Source: Synechococcus sp. MW101C3
Lineage (GTDB): Bacteria > Cyanobacteriota > Cyanobacteriia > PCC-6307 > Cyanobiaceae
Direction: 5' to 3'
Assembly (NCBI RefSeq): GCF_002252635.1
Contig: NZ_NQKX01000011.1
Span: forward strand, 1-64,000
DNA length: 64,000 nucleotides
Part shown: positions 1 through 9,122 of the stretch, one piece after another
Numbering within the stretch: the stretch's first letter is position 1
Layout of the letters: every line of letters begins with the position of its first letter
The notes under the pieces: model-generated
Seen by the model: only the letters and a program-made list of their open reading frames with translations
Told to the model about the DNA's origin: nothing
Database searches by the model: none
Program-made: the position numbers and the translations under genes

Positions 1-490
1 GCCAGTGCCAGAGACGGTGAAGACCGCGAAGGGCGAGTTTTCGTTGACGGAGATGTTGTCAACAGAGATGGCGCGATCGTCGTCTTTGAGAGCGTTTGGA
101 TCGATGTTACCGGTGTTGTTATCCGGGTAGATATTGCCGGTGCCGTCATCAAGGATGGTGGCAGTGCCAGTGGAGAGTGAGCCACCGGTTGGTGTGACGG
201 CGAGCTGGAAGGTTTCCGGACCCTCAAAGGTGTCGTCATCGTTGATGGCAACACGAACGAGAAGGGAGCCGTCGATCAGGTTAACGGTGCCGGAGGTGTA
301 GTCGACCCATTCGGAGCCGTTGAAGTATTGGATCTGGGTATCGGTGTCGGTGCCAAGAGCGGCGTCATTGGTGGCACCGTTGGCATCATTCTGCAGAGCA
401 AGAGTAACGGGCTGCTCGCCAGTGCCAGAGACGGTGAAGACCGCGAAGGGCGAGTTTTCGTTGACGGAGATGTTGTCAACAGAGATGGCG
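1..490. repeat. Two identical copies of a Calx-beta module segment (1-73 and 418-490)
   Basis: Bases 1-73 and 418-490 read identically. The spacing is 417 bases, exactly 139 codons of the giant minus-strand gene. Both copies encode the VDNISVNENSPFAVF segment. Perfect identity over more than 70 bases inside a repeat protein indicates very recent duplication or gene conversion, and the array probably continues past the left edge. Confidence 0.85.
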
Positions 491-3400
491 CCGTCATTGT
501 CTATGTTGGTGATGTCAATAACGGCCTTGCGGCCATTAAAGGCAACATCGGACGAGCTACTTGTAGCTGTGATCGTATATGTGATATTGCCGTCAAGGAT
601 GACGTCGTTGACGCCTGTGACGGTTACAATCTGGGGTGAGTTCCAATTGGCTGTTGTAAAGGTCAGTGACGTGGTGCTCAGGCTGCCTTCGGTGGCGTCC
701 AGGCCTGTGAGCGTGACGGTGACGGTTGCAGATGGTTGAGCTGAGAGCTGCAGACTAAACGTTGCTGATGTGCCGGATTCATTGGTTGTGAGCGGACCTC
801 CCGTGAGCACGAGGTCTTTGCTCACCACGTTGGTGAACGTTGGACCTCGACTGAAATCGAGCGCGTAGAACGCAGTGCCTGACCCATTGCCGGCGCCTAC
901 GGTATAGGTGAGTTGCGACACCTCATCAAAACTGACACGCACGCGATAGTTGTCGCCAGTTGTTGTTCCTGGGAGATCGGTGATATTGCCAGGGCTGCTG
1001 CTTGGGTTTGGGGCAAAGCTTGTGGTCGCGCCATTCACTGAAACGGCTAATGCCGTCGAGCTGCTGAGCTCGATGCCGCCGACATCGGTAAACGAAGTGA
1101 ACTGATTGCCGCCGTTACCGCTGGAGCTGCCGCTTGTGCTGTCAAGGTCATATGAATTAGTAAAGACATTTCTAAGAGTGACGGCTGTGCCATTTGGATT
1201 TGTGCCGGCGCTATAACTCCCGCCTTCAATGAATCCCACCGTGAACGAGGCTGAACCCCCGCCGGAGTTCCAGTTGAAGTTTGGCTGAAGGAATCTGGCT
1301 GGGGTTCCGCCGAGAGCAGATGTGCTGTAGGGGTTCGAGGTGCTGTCGAACGCAGTCATCGTGCCCGATGTAATCGAGTTGAATCTGACGATTGCGTCGA
1401 CGACCTGTCCGTCGATCGTGATTACATTCCTGTACAACCATGTTTCGCCGGCTGTGTTGGCGGATCCTGCGATGCGGCGATCGCCGGTGGCGCTTGTATC
1501 GTTGACGCTGAAGTCAAGAGGTTGCCCTGCAACGTCGATGAACGAGGCGGCGAGGGAAACAGACTGACTCTCAGTCGCAGAGACGGAGAAGGCGGCAAAG
1601 GGTGCGTCTTCGTCGACCGAGATAGAGTTAACAGAAACGGCGCGATCAACACCTTTGGCTGCGTTGTTTATGGCTGTACCGTCTGGATTAAAGATGGTAC
1701 CGGTGCCATCGCCGACAATGGTGGCGGTGCCTGAGGTGGCACTGCCGCCAGTGGGAGTGGCGGACAGCGTGAAGGTTGTAGATCCCTTAAAGGTGGCGAC
1801 GTTGAGGATGGGAACGCGGACTAGGAGAGTGCCTTCGTTGCCATTGAGAGCGACAGAGCCAGTGGAGTAGGCAGCCCAGGTGTTGCCGTTATCAGCGGAG
1901 ACTTCCAGTGTGCTGGTGACATTGCTGTCAGCGCCGGAGGCCGCGGAGCCGCCGTTGGCAAGGGAGAGGGAAACGTCTTGCCCGAATGCGCCATCAACGG
2001 TGAAGACGATGAAGGGAGAGGCCTCGTTGACGGTGGGGCTGGTGACGGTGACGACGTTGTCATCGTCCGTGTTGGTGATGTCAATGAGAGCCTTGCGGCC
2101 ATTGAAGGCAAGGTCGGACGAGCTGCTCTTTGCTGTGATCGTATAGGTGATGTTGCCGTCATGGATGATGTCGTCGACGCCAGTGACGGTTACAACCTGG
2201 GGTGAGTTCCAGTTGGCAGTTGTAAATTTCAGGGTAGTGGTGCTCAGGCTGCCTTCGGTGGCGTCTAGGCCTGTGAGCGTGACGGTGACGGTTGCAGATG
2301 GTTGAGCTGACAGCTGCAGACTCAACGTTGCCGATGTGCCGGATTCATTGGTTGTGAGAGGGCCTCCCGTGAGCACGAGATCTTTGCTCACCACGTTGGT
2401 GAACCTTGGGCCTTGGCTGAAATCGAGCGCGTAGAACGCAGTACCTGAACCATTGCCGGCACCTACGGTGTAGGTTAATTCCGACACCTCATCAAAATTG
2501 ACACGTACACGATAGTTGTCGCCAGCCGTTGTTCCTGGGAGCGCAGTGATAATCCCAGGGATGTTGGCTGGGTTTGGGGCAAAGCTTGTGGTCGCGCCAT
2601 TCACTGAAACGACCAATTCCGTTGAGCTGCTGAGCTCGAGGCCGTCGACATCGGCAAATGAAATGAAGCGATTGCCGCCGCTGCCAGTTGGGCTGTTGCT
2701 TGAGCTGCCAAGGCCATATGAATTGACAATGACATTCCTAAGGGTGACGGCTGTGCCCTTCGGATTTGTGCCGTCGCTGTAGCTACCGCCTTGAATGAAT
2801 CTGACCCTGAACGAAGCTGAACCCCCGCTGGAGTTCCAGTTGAAGTTTGGCTGAAGGAATCTGGCTGGCGTTCCGCCGAGGACGGATGTGCTGTATGGGT
2901 TCGATTTGCTGTCGAACGCAGTCATGGTGCCCGATGTAATCGAGTTGAAGGTGACGATTGCGTCGACGACCTGCCCTTCGATCGTGATTACATTTCTGTA
3001 CAACCATGTTTCGCCGGCTGTGTTGGCGGATCCTGCGATGCGGTGATCACCGGTGGCGCTTGGATCGTTGACGCTGAAGTCAAGAGGCTGCCCTGCTACG
3101 TCGATGAACCCGCCGAGGCTCCATGGCCACGTCCCTAACTGACTTGGATTGAAGATGGGTGGCAGCGAGTCTGTCCCGTCGTTCGCTGCGCTGACCGACC
3201 AGGACTCAAGGTTCATGCCTGCAATTCGCCGCGAGGTTGCTGCGACCTTGGCTCCTGTGAGTTCCTGCAGCAGCGCCACGAAGCCACGGTCAGCGCCCAC
3301 CTCGCAGCTCCACAAGGCGATGGTGCCTATCTGCCACTGGTTCAACAGATCAGCATTGGCCATCAGGCTGGCCGCATCAATCCAATGGCCGCCGATCTGG

Positions 3401-3669
3401 ATGGCGCCGGGCCGGCCGTGGCCCACCACGTGCAGGGTGCCCACCGGCTGAGACTTAAGCCGGCGATGGCGAAGCTCTTCGCTGATGGTTCGTAGCGGGT
3501 TGTGGCAATGTCCCAGCGCCACCAGATCGTGCAGGGCGCTCGGAAGCAGCTCGCCGATTCGGGGGCATAGACCATCCGCCACGATCAGGGATTTGGTGGC
3601 GACGGCTGACTGCACCAACGAACGGGTCTGCATCTGGATGGGCACTGCCAAAACATCCTCACCATACAT
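1..3669 (-). CDS. Giant DUF4347 / Calx-beta repeat surface or secreted protein (5' part; C-terminus beyond left edge)
   Basis: An open minus-strand frame runs from an ATG at 3669 to the window edge, 1,223 codons without a stop; I checked the phase at nine points. A GGTGAGG ribosome-binding site lies 9 bases before the ATG. Residues about 20-165 look like DUF4347, with motifs LHVVGHGRPGAIQIGG and ALWSCEVGAD. No classical signal peptide is seen. From about residue 188 the protein consists of long repeats that open with FIDVAGQPLDFSVND and contain ANWNSPQVVTVTGVDD. These are followed by Calx-beta-like modules (VDNISVNENSPFAVF). DUF4347 is known at the N-terminus of very large repetitive bacterial exoproteins, so an adhesin or cell-surface role is likely but inferred. 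The repeats are almost identical in DNA, which points to recent internal duplication. Total length cannot be judged here. Confidence 0.85.
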   Translation of the reverse strand, partial: MYGEDVLAVPIQMQTRSLVQSAVATKSLIVADGLCPRIGELLPSALHDLVALGHCHNPLRTISEELRHRRLKSQPVGTLHVVGHGRPGAIQIGGHWIDAASLMANADLLNQWQIGTIALWSCEVGADRGFVALLQELTGAKVAATSRRIAGMNLESWSVSAANDGTDSLPPIFNPSQLGTWPWSLGGFIDVAGQPLDFSVNDPSATGDHRIAGSANTAGETWLYRNVITIEGQVVDAIVTFNSITSGTMTAFDSKSNPYSTSVLGGTPARFLQPNFNWNSSGGSASFRVRFIQGGSYSDGTNPKGTAVTLRNVIVNSYGLGSSSNSPTGSGGNRFISFADVDGLELSSSTELVVSVNGATTSFAPNPANIPGIITALPGTTAGDNYRVRVNFDEVSELTYTVGAGNGSGTAFYALDFSQGPRFTNVVSKDLVLTGGPLTTNESGTSATLSLQLSAQPSATVTVTLTGLDATEGSLSTTTLKFTTANWNSPQVVTVTGVDDIIHDGNITYTITAKSSSSDLAFNGRKALIDITNTDDDNVVTVTSPTVNEASPFIVFTVDGAFGQDVSLSLANGGSAASGADSNVTSTLEVSADNGNTWAAYSTGSVALNGNEGTLLVRVPILNVATFKGSTTFTLSATPTGGSATSGTATIVGDGTGTIFNPDGTAINNAAKGVDRAVSVNSISVDEDAPFAAFSVSATESQSVSLAASFIDVAGQPLDFSVNDTSATGDRRIAGSANTAGETWLYRNVITIDGQVVDAIVRFNSITSGTMTAFDSTSNPYSTSALGGTPARFLQPNFNWNSGGGSASFTVGFIEGGSYSAGTNPNGTAVTLRNVFTNSYDLDSTSGSSSGNGGNQFTSFTDVGGIELSSSTALAVSVNGATTSFAPNPSSSPGNITDLPGTTTGDNYRVRVSFDEVSQLTYTVGAGNGSGTAFYALDFSRGPTFTNVVSKDLVLTGGPLTTNESGTSATFSLQLSAQPSATVTVTLTGLDATEGSLSTTSLTFTTANWNSPQIVTVTGVNDVILDGNITYTITATSSSSDVAFNGRKAVIDITNIDNDGAISVDNISVNENSPFAVFTVSGTGEQPVTLALQNDANGATNDAALGTDTDTQIQYFNGSEWVDYTSGTVNLIDGSLLVRVAINDDDTFEGPETFQLAVTPTGGSLSTGTATILDDGTGNIYPDNNTGNIDPNALKDDDRAISVDNISVNENSPFAVFTVSGTG
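510..3108. repeat. Long in-frame direct repeat, period 1,566 bases (522 codons)
   Basis: The module starting FIDVAGQPLDFSVND begins at base 3108 and again at base 1542 (minus strand), a period of exactly 522 codons. About 1 kb of each unit aligns: the blocks at 2801-2880 and 1235-1315 are about 95% identical, as are 2281-2340 and 715-774, while 2521-2580 and 955-1014 are nearer 83%. Both units end in a Calx-beta-like segment, which is the more diverged part. Confidence 0.8.
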
Positions 3670-4172
3670 GCAGCAAAACCTCACCAAGCTGTTAGATCTA
3701 AGCCATCTTCCGTTAAGCGAGGAAATGGCGAGACAACGTGATCCCGATGCGATTGGGATGATGCAGAGCGGATGTGCGGCCAACACCGCAGGCAGGCGCT
3801 CAGAAAGGCCTCATTGTTCGGCCAGCGGCGCACGATCGCGGTGGTCTCCAGCTGGGCGAGACCGGGTCACTAGGTCCTGCGCTGCATCTGCTCCCCTGCC
3901 AGCCGTTCGTGCAGCTGCTCGATCAGTCGCTGCAGGCGCTCGGGCTGCAGATGGCCAAGGATTTCACCCTCGGGAGTGGCCTTCGAAGCGGCCAGGTCCA
4001 GCTGGCAGCTCTTTCGGCATCGATCAGCAGGCAGGCCTCAGGCACCATTGACAGCGCCCGGCAGTGTGGCCAGGTTGACAGCTCGCCGGGTTGCCACCGA
4101 CCTGCCAGGGGGCGCCCACGACCGGCCACGTCTTCGCTGGCTCTTTCCTCTCTGGGATTGGCTTTTCTGGGA
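3670..4172. other. Gene-poor stretch with a possible decayed reading frame at 3870-4060 (minus)
   Basis: No convincing intact gene lies between the start of the giant protein and tRNA-Val. On the minus strand two adjacent frames each look coding over part of 3870-4060. One reads PEACLLIDAERAA. A one-base shift then gives QLDLAASKATPEGEILGHL and QPERLQRLIEQLHERL, ending in TAG at 3870-3872, but this second frame has an upstream TGA at 4038-4040 and no start. This pattern suits a frameshifted remnant of an unidentified gene. The apparent plus-strand reading frames run through the tRNA and are unlikely to be real. Confidence is low and the parent family is unknown. Confidence 0.25.
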
Positions 4173-4244
<72 letters not shown>

Positions 4245-4305
4245 CAGGTGCGCATTCTGGCCGTGTCACCCCCCATGCTGGCAACCATCCGGCGCCCGCA
4301 CCTCG

Positions 4306-4839
4306 ATGGCCAGTGGCCGCAGCCACGACCGCGCCATCTGCTGGCTATGCGTGCCCTTCGGGCTGCTGTGGTGGCCGTGGCTGGGTCTGGCCGGGGTGGT
4401 GAGCGGCTGCAGCGGCTTCCTGGTGGGGGGCTTGTGGCTCTCCCCCGACCTCGACACCGTCTCGCGGCCGCTGCGCCGCTGGGGGCCGCTGGCGGTGCTC
4501 TGGTATCCCTATCGCCGCTGCCTGCGGCACCGCTCGATCGCCTCCCACGGTCCGCTGCTGGGCACCGCCCTGCGCCTGGCCTACCTGGCGGTGTGGCTGC
4601 TGGTGCTCAGCCTGCTGCTGCAGCCCTTCGGCGCCCCCTCCCCGCGCACACTCGCCGCTGGACTGCAGACGTTATGGAACGTCCACGGCCCGCTGGTGCT
4701 GGTGGGCCTGGCCGGGCTGGAAGCCAGCAGCTGGCTGCATCTGCTCCAGGACGGCGACCCCGATGTGCGGCTGCCGCGCCGCTGGCGTCGCCAGCGCCGG
4801 CGCCCGCGCGGCGTCAGCGCCCGGTCCGTGAGACGGTGA
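4306..4839 (+). CDS. DUF2227 family predicted metal-binding membrane protein
   Basis: This is a 177-residue protein starting MASGRSHDRA, the typical N-terminus of the cyanobacterial DUF2227 family. His and Asp residues in SGRSHDR, SPDLDT and RHRSIASHGP form the presumed metal site. Hydrophobic segments at about residues 12-45 and 85-110 suggest membrane attachment. The Arg-rich tail (RRWRRQRRRPRG) is consistent with cytoplasmic positive charge. The gene lies 61 bases after tRNA-Val and just upstream of mazG. No experimental function is known to me for the family, and the metal role is inferred from the conserved residues. Confidence 0.8.
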   Translation: MASGRSHDRAICWLCVPFGLLWWPWLGLAGVVSGCSGFLVGGLWLSPDLDTVSRPLRRWGPLAVLWYPYRRCLRHRSIASHGPLLGTALRLAYLAVWLLVLSLLLQPFGAPSPRTLAAGLQTLWNVHGPLVLVGLAGLEASSWLHLLQDGDPDVRLPRRWRRQRRRPRGVSARSVRR

Positions 4840-4874
4840 GGGGCAAGGGCGCTGCGCCCCCCTCATGCCTCGCC

Positions 4875-5789
4875 ATGCCAGCTGAATCCGATCCCAGCGC
4901 ATCGCGTGAAGTCGCGGCTCTGATCGCCGTGGTGGAGCGCCTGCGCGATCCCGTGCAGGGCTGCCCCTGGGACCTGGAGCAGACCCACAGCTCCTTGATC
5001 CCCTACGTGCTGGAGGAGGCCCACGAGGTGGCCGACGCCATCCGCCACGGCGACGACGCCCACCTGCAGGAGGAACTGGGCGACCTGCTGCTGCAGGTGC
5101 TGCTGCATGCGCAGATCGCCAGCGAGGCCGGGCGCTTCGATCTGGCCGCGATCGCTCGCGACCTGCGCCACAAGCTGGTGCGCCGCCATCCCCATGTGTT
5201 CGCCGCCGCGGCTGAGGCCAACCGGGGCCTGGCCGGCGACAGTGCCGCCGTGCGCCGCAGCTGGGAGGCGATCAAGGCCGAGGAGAAGGAACAGGAGCAC
5301 CACCGGCAACAAGAGCAGGTCGCTGCCGCCAGCAGTGAGCCCAACACTGGTGAGCCGTTCACCGGCCAGCCCGGCTCGGCGCCGCTCAGTGCCCGCCTGG
5401 CCCGCAAGCTGCGTGGTCAGCCGGCGCTGGCCGGCGCCATGACCCTCTCGCGCAAGGCCGCCGCCGCCGGCTTCGAGTGGGAAAGCATGGCGGGCGTGTG
5501 GGCCAAGGTGGAAGAGGAACTGGCCGAGTTGCGCGAGGCGGTGGCCAGCGGCGATCGCGCCCATGCCGAGTCGGAGCTGGGCGATGTGATCTTCACGCTG
5601 GTGAATGTGGCCCGCTGGTGCGGGCTCGATCCCGACGAGGGCCTGGCGGGCACCAACCGCCGCTTCCTCGACCGTTTCTCCCGCGTGGAAGCGGCCCTGG
5701 GCGGGGACCTCAGTGGCCAGAGCATCGAACGGCTGGAGGGGCTGTGGCAGCAGGCCAAGGCGCAGATCCGCGCCGCCCAGGACAGCTGA
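4875..5789 (+). CDS. mazG: Nucleoside triphosphate pyrophosphohydrolase MazG
   Basis: MazG hydrolyses (d)NTPs to the monophosphate and pyrophosphate and cleans the nucleotide pool. This 304-residue protein has the two tandem MazG domains of the long form. The first, at about 15-120, carries [19 protein letters not shown] and [14 protein letters not shown]. The second, at about 180-290, carries [18 protein letters not shown] and [13 protein letters not shown]. The EExxE and ExxD metal-binding motifs are present in both. A Gln/Glu-rich linker joins them. The ATG at 4875 was chosen because the family starts just before the first domain. The gene follows DUF2227 by 35 bases and may be co-transcribed with it. 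Confidence 0.95.
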   Translation: MPAESDPSASREVAALIAVVERLRDPVQGCPWDLEQTHSSLIPYVLEEAHEVADAIRHGDDAHLQEELGDLLLQVLLHAQIASEAGRFDLAAIARDLRHKLVRRHPHVFAAAAEANRGLAGDSAAVRRSWEAIKAEEKEQEHHRQQEQVAAASSEPNTGEPFTGQPGSAPLSARLARKLRGQPALAGAMTLSRKAAAAGFEWESMAGVWAKVEEELAELREAVASGDRAHAESELGDVIFTLVNVARWCGLDPDEGLAGTNRRFLDRFSRVEAALGGDLSGQSIERLEGLWQQAKAQIRAAQDS

Positions 5790-5802
5790 AGCCGCTGGCG
5801 TC

Positions 5803-6240
5803 TCAGTCGTCGCTGAGCCCCTGGCGGGAACGGCGCTGGCCCTTGATGGCGCTGCGCAGCCGCTTGGCCGTGAGCCGTCGCTCCACGGCCCCGCGGCCCG
5901 GCCGGGTGGGGCGACGGGGCGGCGGCGGTGGGGCGATCGCCTCCGCCAGCAGCCTCACCAGCCGGCGTTCGGCGGCCTGGCGGTTCAGCCACTGCGAGCG
6001 GTGTTCGGAAGCGGCAATCACCAGCACCCCATCCACCAGGCGCCCCTCCAGCCGGCGCAGGGCCCGCTGGCGCAGCACGGGCGTCAGCGCGCTCGACGAG
6101 GCCAGGGCGAACACCAGCTCCACCCGCGAATCGGTGGTGTTCACGCTCTGCCCCCCCGGGCCGCCCGAGCGCGAGAAGCGCCAGCTCAGTTCGGCGGCCG
6201 GAATCCGCACCGACGCTGTCACGGTCAGATCAGAAGCCAT
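5803..6240 (-). CDS. arfB: Peptidyl-tRNA hydrolase ArfB-type (ribosome rescue, GGQ domain)
   Basis: This 145-residue protein carries the GGQ catalytic motif in [10 protein letters not shown] near residue 30 and a basic C-terminal tail ([19 protein letters not shown]). That is the architecture of ArfB/YaeJ, which enters stalled ribosomes and hydrolyses peptidyl-tRNA. Its size fits the family at about 140 residues. The start MASDLTVT at 6240 is preferred over an in-frame upstream extension because the family begins a few residues before the core fold. It converges on mazG (13-base gap) and diverges from speE. Confidence 0.92.
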   Translation of the reverse strand: MASDLTVTASVRIPAAELSWRFSRSGGPGGQSVNTTDSRVELVFALASSSALTPVLRQRALRRLEGRLVDGVLVIAASEHRSQWLNRQAAERRLVRLLAEAIAPPPPPRRPTRPGRGAVERRLTAKRLRSAIKGQRRSRQGLSDD

Positions 6241-6340
6241 GGCCCCAGGCTGCCAGAACCCGGCAGGGGGCGCCGGGCGGGCAGGTGCGCCGCGACACCG
6301 CCACGGAACGCTTAGCTGGGAAGCAATGCTCCGCTGTGCG

Positions 6341-7234
6341 ATGCCCGATCCCGTCGTCTTCGATCCCACGCCCAGTTCCAGCGCGGCTGCCGGCCCCGGC
6401 TGGGTGGATGAGATCCACCAGGGCGTCCGCTACGGCCTGGAGGCCGAGGTGCTGGTGGAGCGCTCCAGTGCGTTTCAGCGCATCACCGTGATCGACAGCC
6501 GCACCTACGGCAAGGCCCTGCTGCTCGACGGCTGCTGGATGACGGCCGAGCGGCAGGAACGGCACTACCACGAACCGCTTGTGCACCCTGCCCTCTGCGC
6601 CGCTGAGCGGATCGAGCGGGTGCTGGTGATCGGTGGCGGCGATGGCGGCACGGCCCGCGAATGCCTGCGCCACCCGGGCGTGGTGCAGCTCGACATGGTC
6701 GAGATCGACGGGGAGGTGGTGGAGCTCTGCCGGCAGCATCTGCCTGGGTTGGGGGGCGGCGCCTGGAGCGACCCCCGCTTCCGGCTCACCATCGGCGACG
6801 GCATCGCCTGGGTGGCCGCCGCCGCCACTGCCAGCTACGACGTGGTGATCGTGGATGGCTCCGACCCGGCCGGCCCTGCCGAGGGTCTGTTCAACCGCGC
6901 CTTCTTCGAGCACTGCCGCCGCCTGCTGCGGCCCGGTGGCGTGTTCGCCACCCAGAGCGAATCGCCCGAGGCCTTCCGCGCCGTGCACGTGGCCACGGTG
7001 CGGCTGCTGCGGGAGGTGTTCGGCCATGCCGATCCTCTCTATGGCTGGGTGCCCATGTACCCCAGCGGCTGGTGGAGCTGGACCTTCGCTGCCACCGACG
7101 GACCCCGCTACCGCCGGGCCCTGCCGGAGCGCGCCGCGTCCGTGGCCGAGGGCTGCTCGATCTGGAGCCCCCGCTGGCAGGCCGGTGCCTTCGAGGCGGT
7201 ACCCGCCGCGATCGAACGGGAGCTGCAGGCATGA
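6341..7234 (+). CDS. speE: Spermidine synthase (polyamine aminopropyltransferase)
   Basis: SpeE transfers an aminopropyl group from decarboxylated S-adenosylmethionine to putrescine. This protein of about 297 residues shows the SAM-binding [10 protein letters not shown] motif, an acidic MVEID strand end, the catalytic [13 protein letters not shown] loop, and the WWSWTFA motif near the C-terminus. ATG 6341 was chosen; an in-frame ATG at 6326 would add five residues. Its stop overlaps the speB start by four bases (ATGA), so the two are translationally coupled in one polyamine operon. Confidence 0.95.
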   Translation: MPDPVVFDPTPSSSAAAGPGWVDEIHQGVRYGLEAEVLVERSSAFQRITVIDSRTYGKALLLDGCWMTAERQERHYHEPLVHPALCAAERIERVLVIGGGDGGTARECLRHPGVVQLDMVEIDGEVVELCRQHLPGLGGGAWSDPRFRLTIGDGIAWVAAAATASYDVVIVDGSDPAGPAEGLFNRAFFEHCRRLLRPGGVFATQSESPEAFRAVHVATVRLLREVFGHADPLYGWVPMYPSGWWSWTFAATDGPRYRRALPERAASVAEGCSIWSPRWQAGAFEAVPAAIERELQA

Positions 7235-8202
7235 GCAACGCCTCTCCCATCGAGCTGTCCGCCGCCGATCCTTCCAGCAGCGAGCCTTCCGCTGCCGAGC
7301 TCTTCGCCACCGAGGGGGCGATCTTCATGGCGGCCCGGCGGGATCCGGCTGGCTGCCGCGTCGGCCTGTTCGGCGTGCCCTACGACGGCACCACCTCCTT
7401 CCGCCCCGGCACCCGCTTCGGGCCGGCGGCGATCCGGGAGGTGAGCAGCGGGCTGGAAACCTACGACCCGCAGCTGGACCTGGATCTGGAGGATCTGGCC
7501 TTCGCCGATCTCGGCGCCGTGGACATTCCCTTCGGAGCGCCCGAGCCGGTGGTGGCGGCCGTGCGCCAGGCCACCGAGGCGGTGCTGGCGCACGGACTGC
7601 GCCCGCTGATGCTGGGCGGCGAGCATTCGATCAGCAGCGGCGCGGTGGCGGCGGTGGCCAGCCGCCATCCGGATCTGGTGATGGTGCAGCTCGATGCCCA
7701 CGCCGATCTGCGTGACAGCTGGCTGGGCACACGCCACAGCCATGCCTGCGCCATGCGCCGCTGTCTGGAGGTGCTTCCCAGTGGCGTGCTGCGCCAGATC
7801 GCCATCCGCAGCGGCACACGCGAGGAGTTCAGCGAGCTGCGCCGCACCGGCCGCCTGGTGGGCCGCGCCGGCGGTTGCGGCCTGGCACCGGAGCTGTTGC
7901 AGGCGGATCTGGCCGCAGCGCTGCAGCCGCTGCGCGGCCGGCCGCTGTATCTCACCGTCGACCTTGACTGGTTCGATCCGGCCGTGATGGCGGGCACCGG
8001 CACACCGGAACCGGGCGGCTTCCTCTGGGGCCACTTCGCCGCCCTGCTGGAGGAGCTGCGCCACCACGATCTGGTGGCGGCAGATGTGGTGGAACTGGCG
8101 CCGATGCTTGACCCCAGCGGCTGCAGCGCCGTGCTGGCCGCCAAGGTGACCCGCAGCCTGCTGCTGCTGCTGGGGCGCGAACGCCCCAGTGCGGGTCAGT
8201 AG
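7231..8202 (+). CDS. speB: Agmatinase / ureohydrolase
   Basis: This is a 323-residue arginase-family enzyme. The binuclear Mn site residues are visible in [15 protein letters not shown] and [10 protein letters not shown]. Pairing with speE makes agmatinase (agmatine to putrescine plus urea) the most likely activity, since it would supply the speE substrate. Homologues are annotated as agmatinase but specificity within the family varies, and cyanobacterial members have been reported to act on other guanidino compounds. The start ATG overlaps the speE stop. The 3' end overlaps the convergent cyclic-nucleotide-binding gene by seven bases. Confidence 0.92.
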   Translation: MSNASPIELSAADPSSSEPSAAELFATEGAIFMAARRDPAGCRVGLFGVPYDGTTSFRPGTRFGPAAIREVSSGLETYDPQLDLDLEDLAFADLGAVDIPFGAPEPVVAAVRQATEAVLAHGLRPLMLGGEHSISSGAVAAVASRHPDLVMVQLDAHADLRDSWLGTRHSHACAMRRCLEVLPSGVLRQIAIRSGTREEFSELRRTGRLVGRAGGCGLAPELLQADLAAALQPLRGRPLYLTVDLDWFDPAVMAGTGTPEPGGFLWGHFAALLEELRHHDLVAADVVELAPMLDPSGCSAVLAAKVTRSLLLLLGRERPSAGQ

Positions 8203-8591
8203 CAATAGGAGCCGCTGGTGCGTTGCTCGCGCAATCGCTCGTGCTGCTGACCGATCAACACCACCGCCAGGGTGGGGTGGTTGTGGAGCAGGTTGAGGAA
8301 GCGCAGGCGACCGAGTCGCACCAGCTCCACCGGGGTGCGTGCCAGGGCCTCGTTGCGGAAGAAGCCCCCCCGCCAGACGATGTCCTGGTAACTGAACAGT
8401 TCGCCGGGGCGGTAACAGAGCCGCTCGCCGCTGGGATCGATCAACTCAACGATCCCTTTGCGGACGGCGTAGATGGCACTGGCGGTGTCACCGCGTTTGA
8501 AAATCGAAGATCCGGTGGGGAGCGTGAGGATGTCTCCGTCCACCTGTCGGGCCATCAGGTCAACCGGGGTCGTGCTGGCAAGAGTGAGCAA
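8196..8591 (-). CDS. Cyclic-nucleotide-binding-domain protein (Crp-like sensor domain without HTH)
   Basis: This 131-residue protein is almost entirely one Crp-type beta-roll domain. Its signatures are LPTGSSIFKRGDTASAIYAV, KGIVELIDPSGERLC and RPGELFS. It ends after [13 protein letters not shown] with no helix-turn-helix, so it cannot bind DNA in the Crp manner. The PxGxxIFxxGD pattern is conserved, but the RxA phosphate-binding motif of cAMP receptors is not obvious, so the ligand is unknown. It is monocistronic and convergent with speB. Related stand-alone domains occur in many picocyanobacteria. Confidence 0.85.
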   Translation of the reverse strand: MLTLASTTPVDLMARQVDGDILTLPTGSSIFKRGDTASAIYAVRKGIVELIDPSGERLCYRPGELFSYQDIVWRGGFFRNEALARTPVELVRLGRLRFLNLLHNHPTLAVVLIGQQHERLREQRTSGSYCY

Positions 8592-8727
8592 TCATCTACC
8601 TCCTGAAATCGGGGGAAAGAGCCACCCTTTCAGCAGCGGCGCAGGCCGTTGCTGGCAGCAGTGACAGCCCAAGAGCGTAACGTCAACTCACACGCAATCA
8701 AGCGTGAAACCGCCGGAATGTGCTCGG

Positions 8728-8979
8728 CTACACCGAAGCGGGCAGCAGGTCGGTGAGGGCCAGTTGGCGGATGGTCGGTGCCGCCCCGGGGTGTGGATGG
8801 CTGTAGGGAAGAATTTCTGACACGGGCAGCCGCGGGCTGCGTGCCGTCCAGTGGTGGCACCAGAGATCAGAGGCCAGCTCCTGATGGATCTCCAGGCGGC
8901 GCAGATGGCACCAGCCCATGGCCTCAGCGCTGGGGGGGCTGCAGTGCCGACAGCTGCGGCAGGAGGAACGCTGGCCCAT
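8728..8979 (-). CDS. Small Cys/His-rich conserved protein
   Basis: This 83-residue protein starts MGQRSSCRSCRHCS, so three Cys lie in the pattern CxxCxxC, followed by GWCHLRRLEIH and LWCHHWTARSPRLP. The Cys and His residues could bind zinc. I recall similar short proteins in other picocyanobacteria but know no function. The C-terminal 30 residues look unstructured. It is divergent from gcvT with 143 bases between the starts, so the two may share a regulatory region. The residue composition and start context support a real gene rather than a shadow. Confidence 0.65.
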   Translation of the reverse strand: MGQRSSCRSCRHCSPPSAEAMGWCHLRRLEIHQELASDLWCHHWTARSPRLPVSEILPYSHPHPGAAPTIRQLALTDLLPASV

Positions 8980-9122
8980 TGCTGGCCGATTTTTGGTTCC
9001 TCAAGGTAATGACTGCTGCAGCGCATTAACAGAGAAAGAACCGAACCAGCGGGAAGTCTTCGGATTTGCAGACGCGTCTCCATAGGATCGCGCCACTTCT
9101 TTCCCTGGCGAGGCGACAGCCC

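Noticed and set aside
8980-9122. Possible glycine riboswitch before gcvT
   Set aside because: I looked for the conserved glycine aptamer core and did not find it in this short leader.
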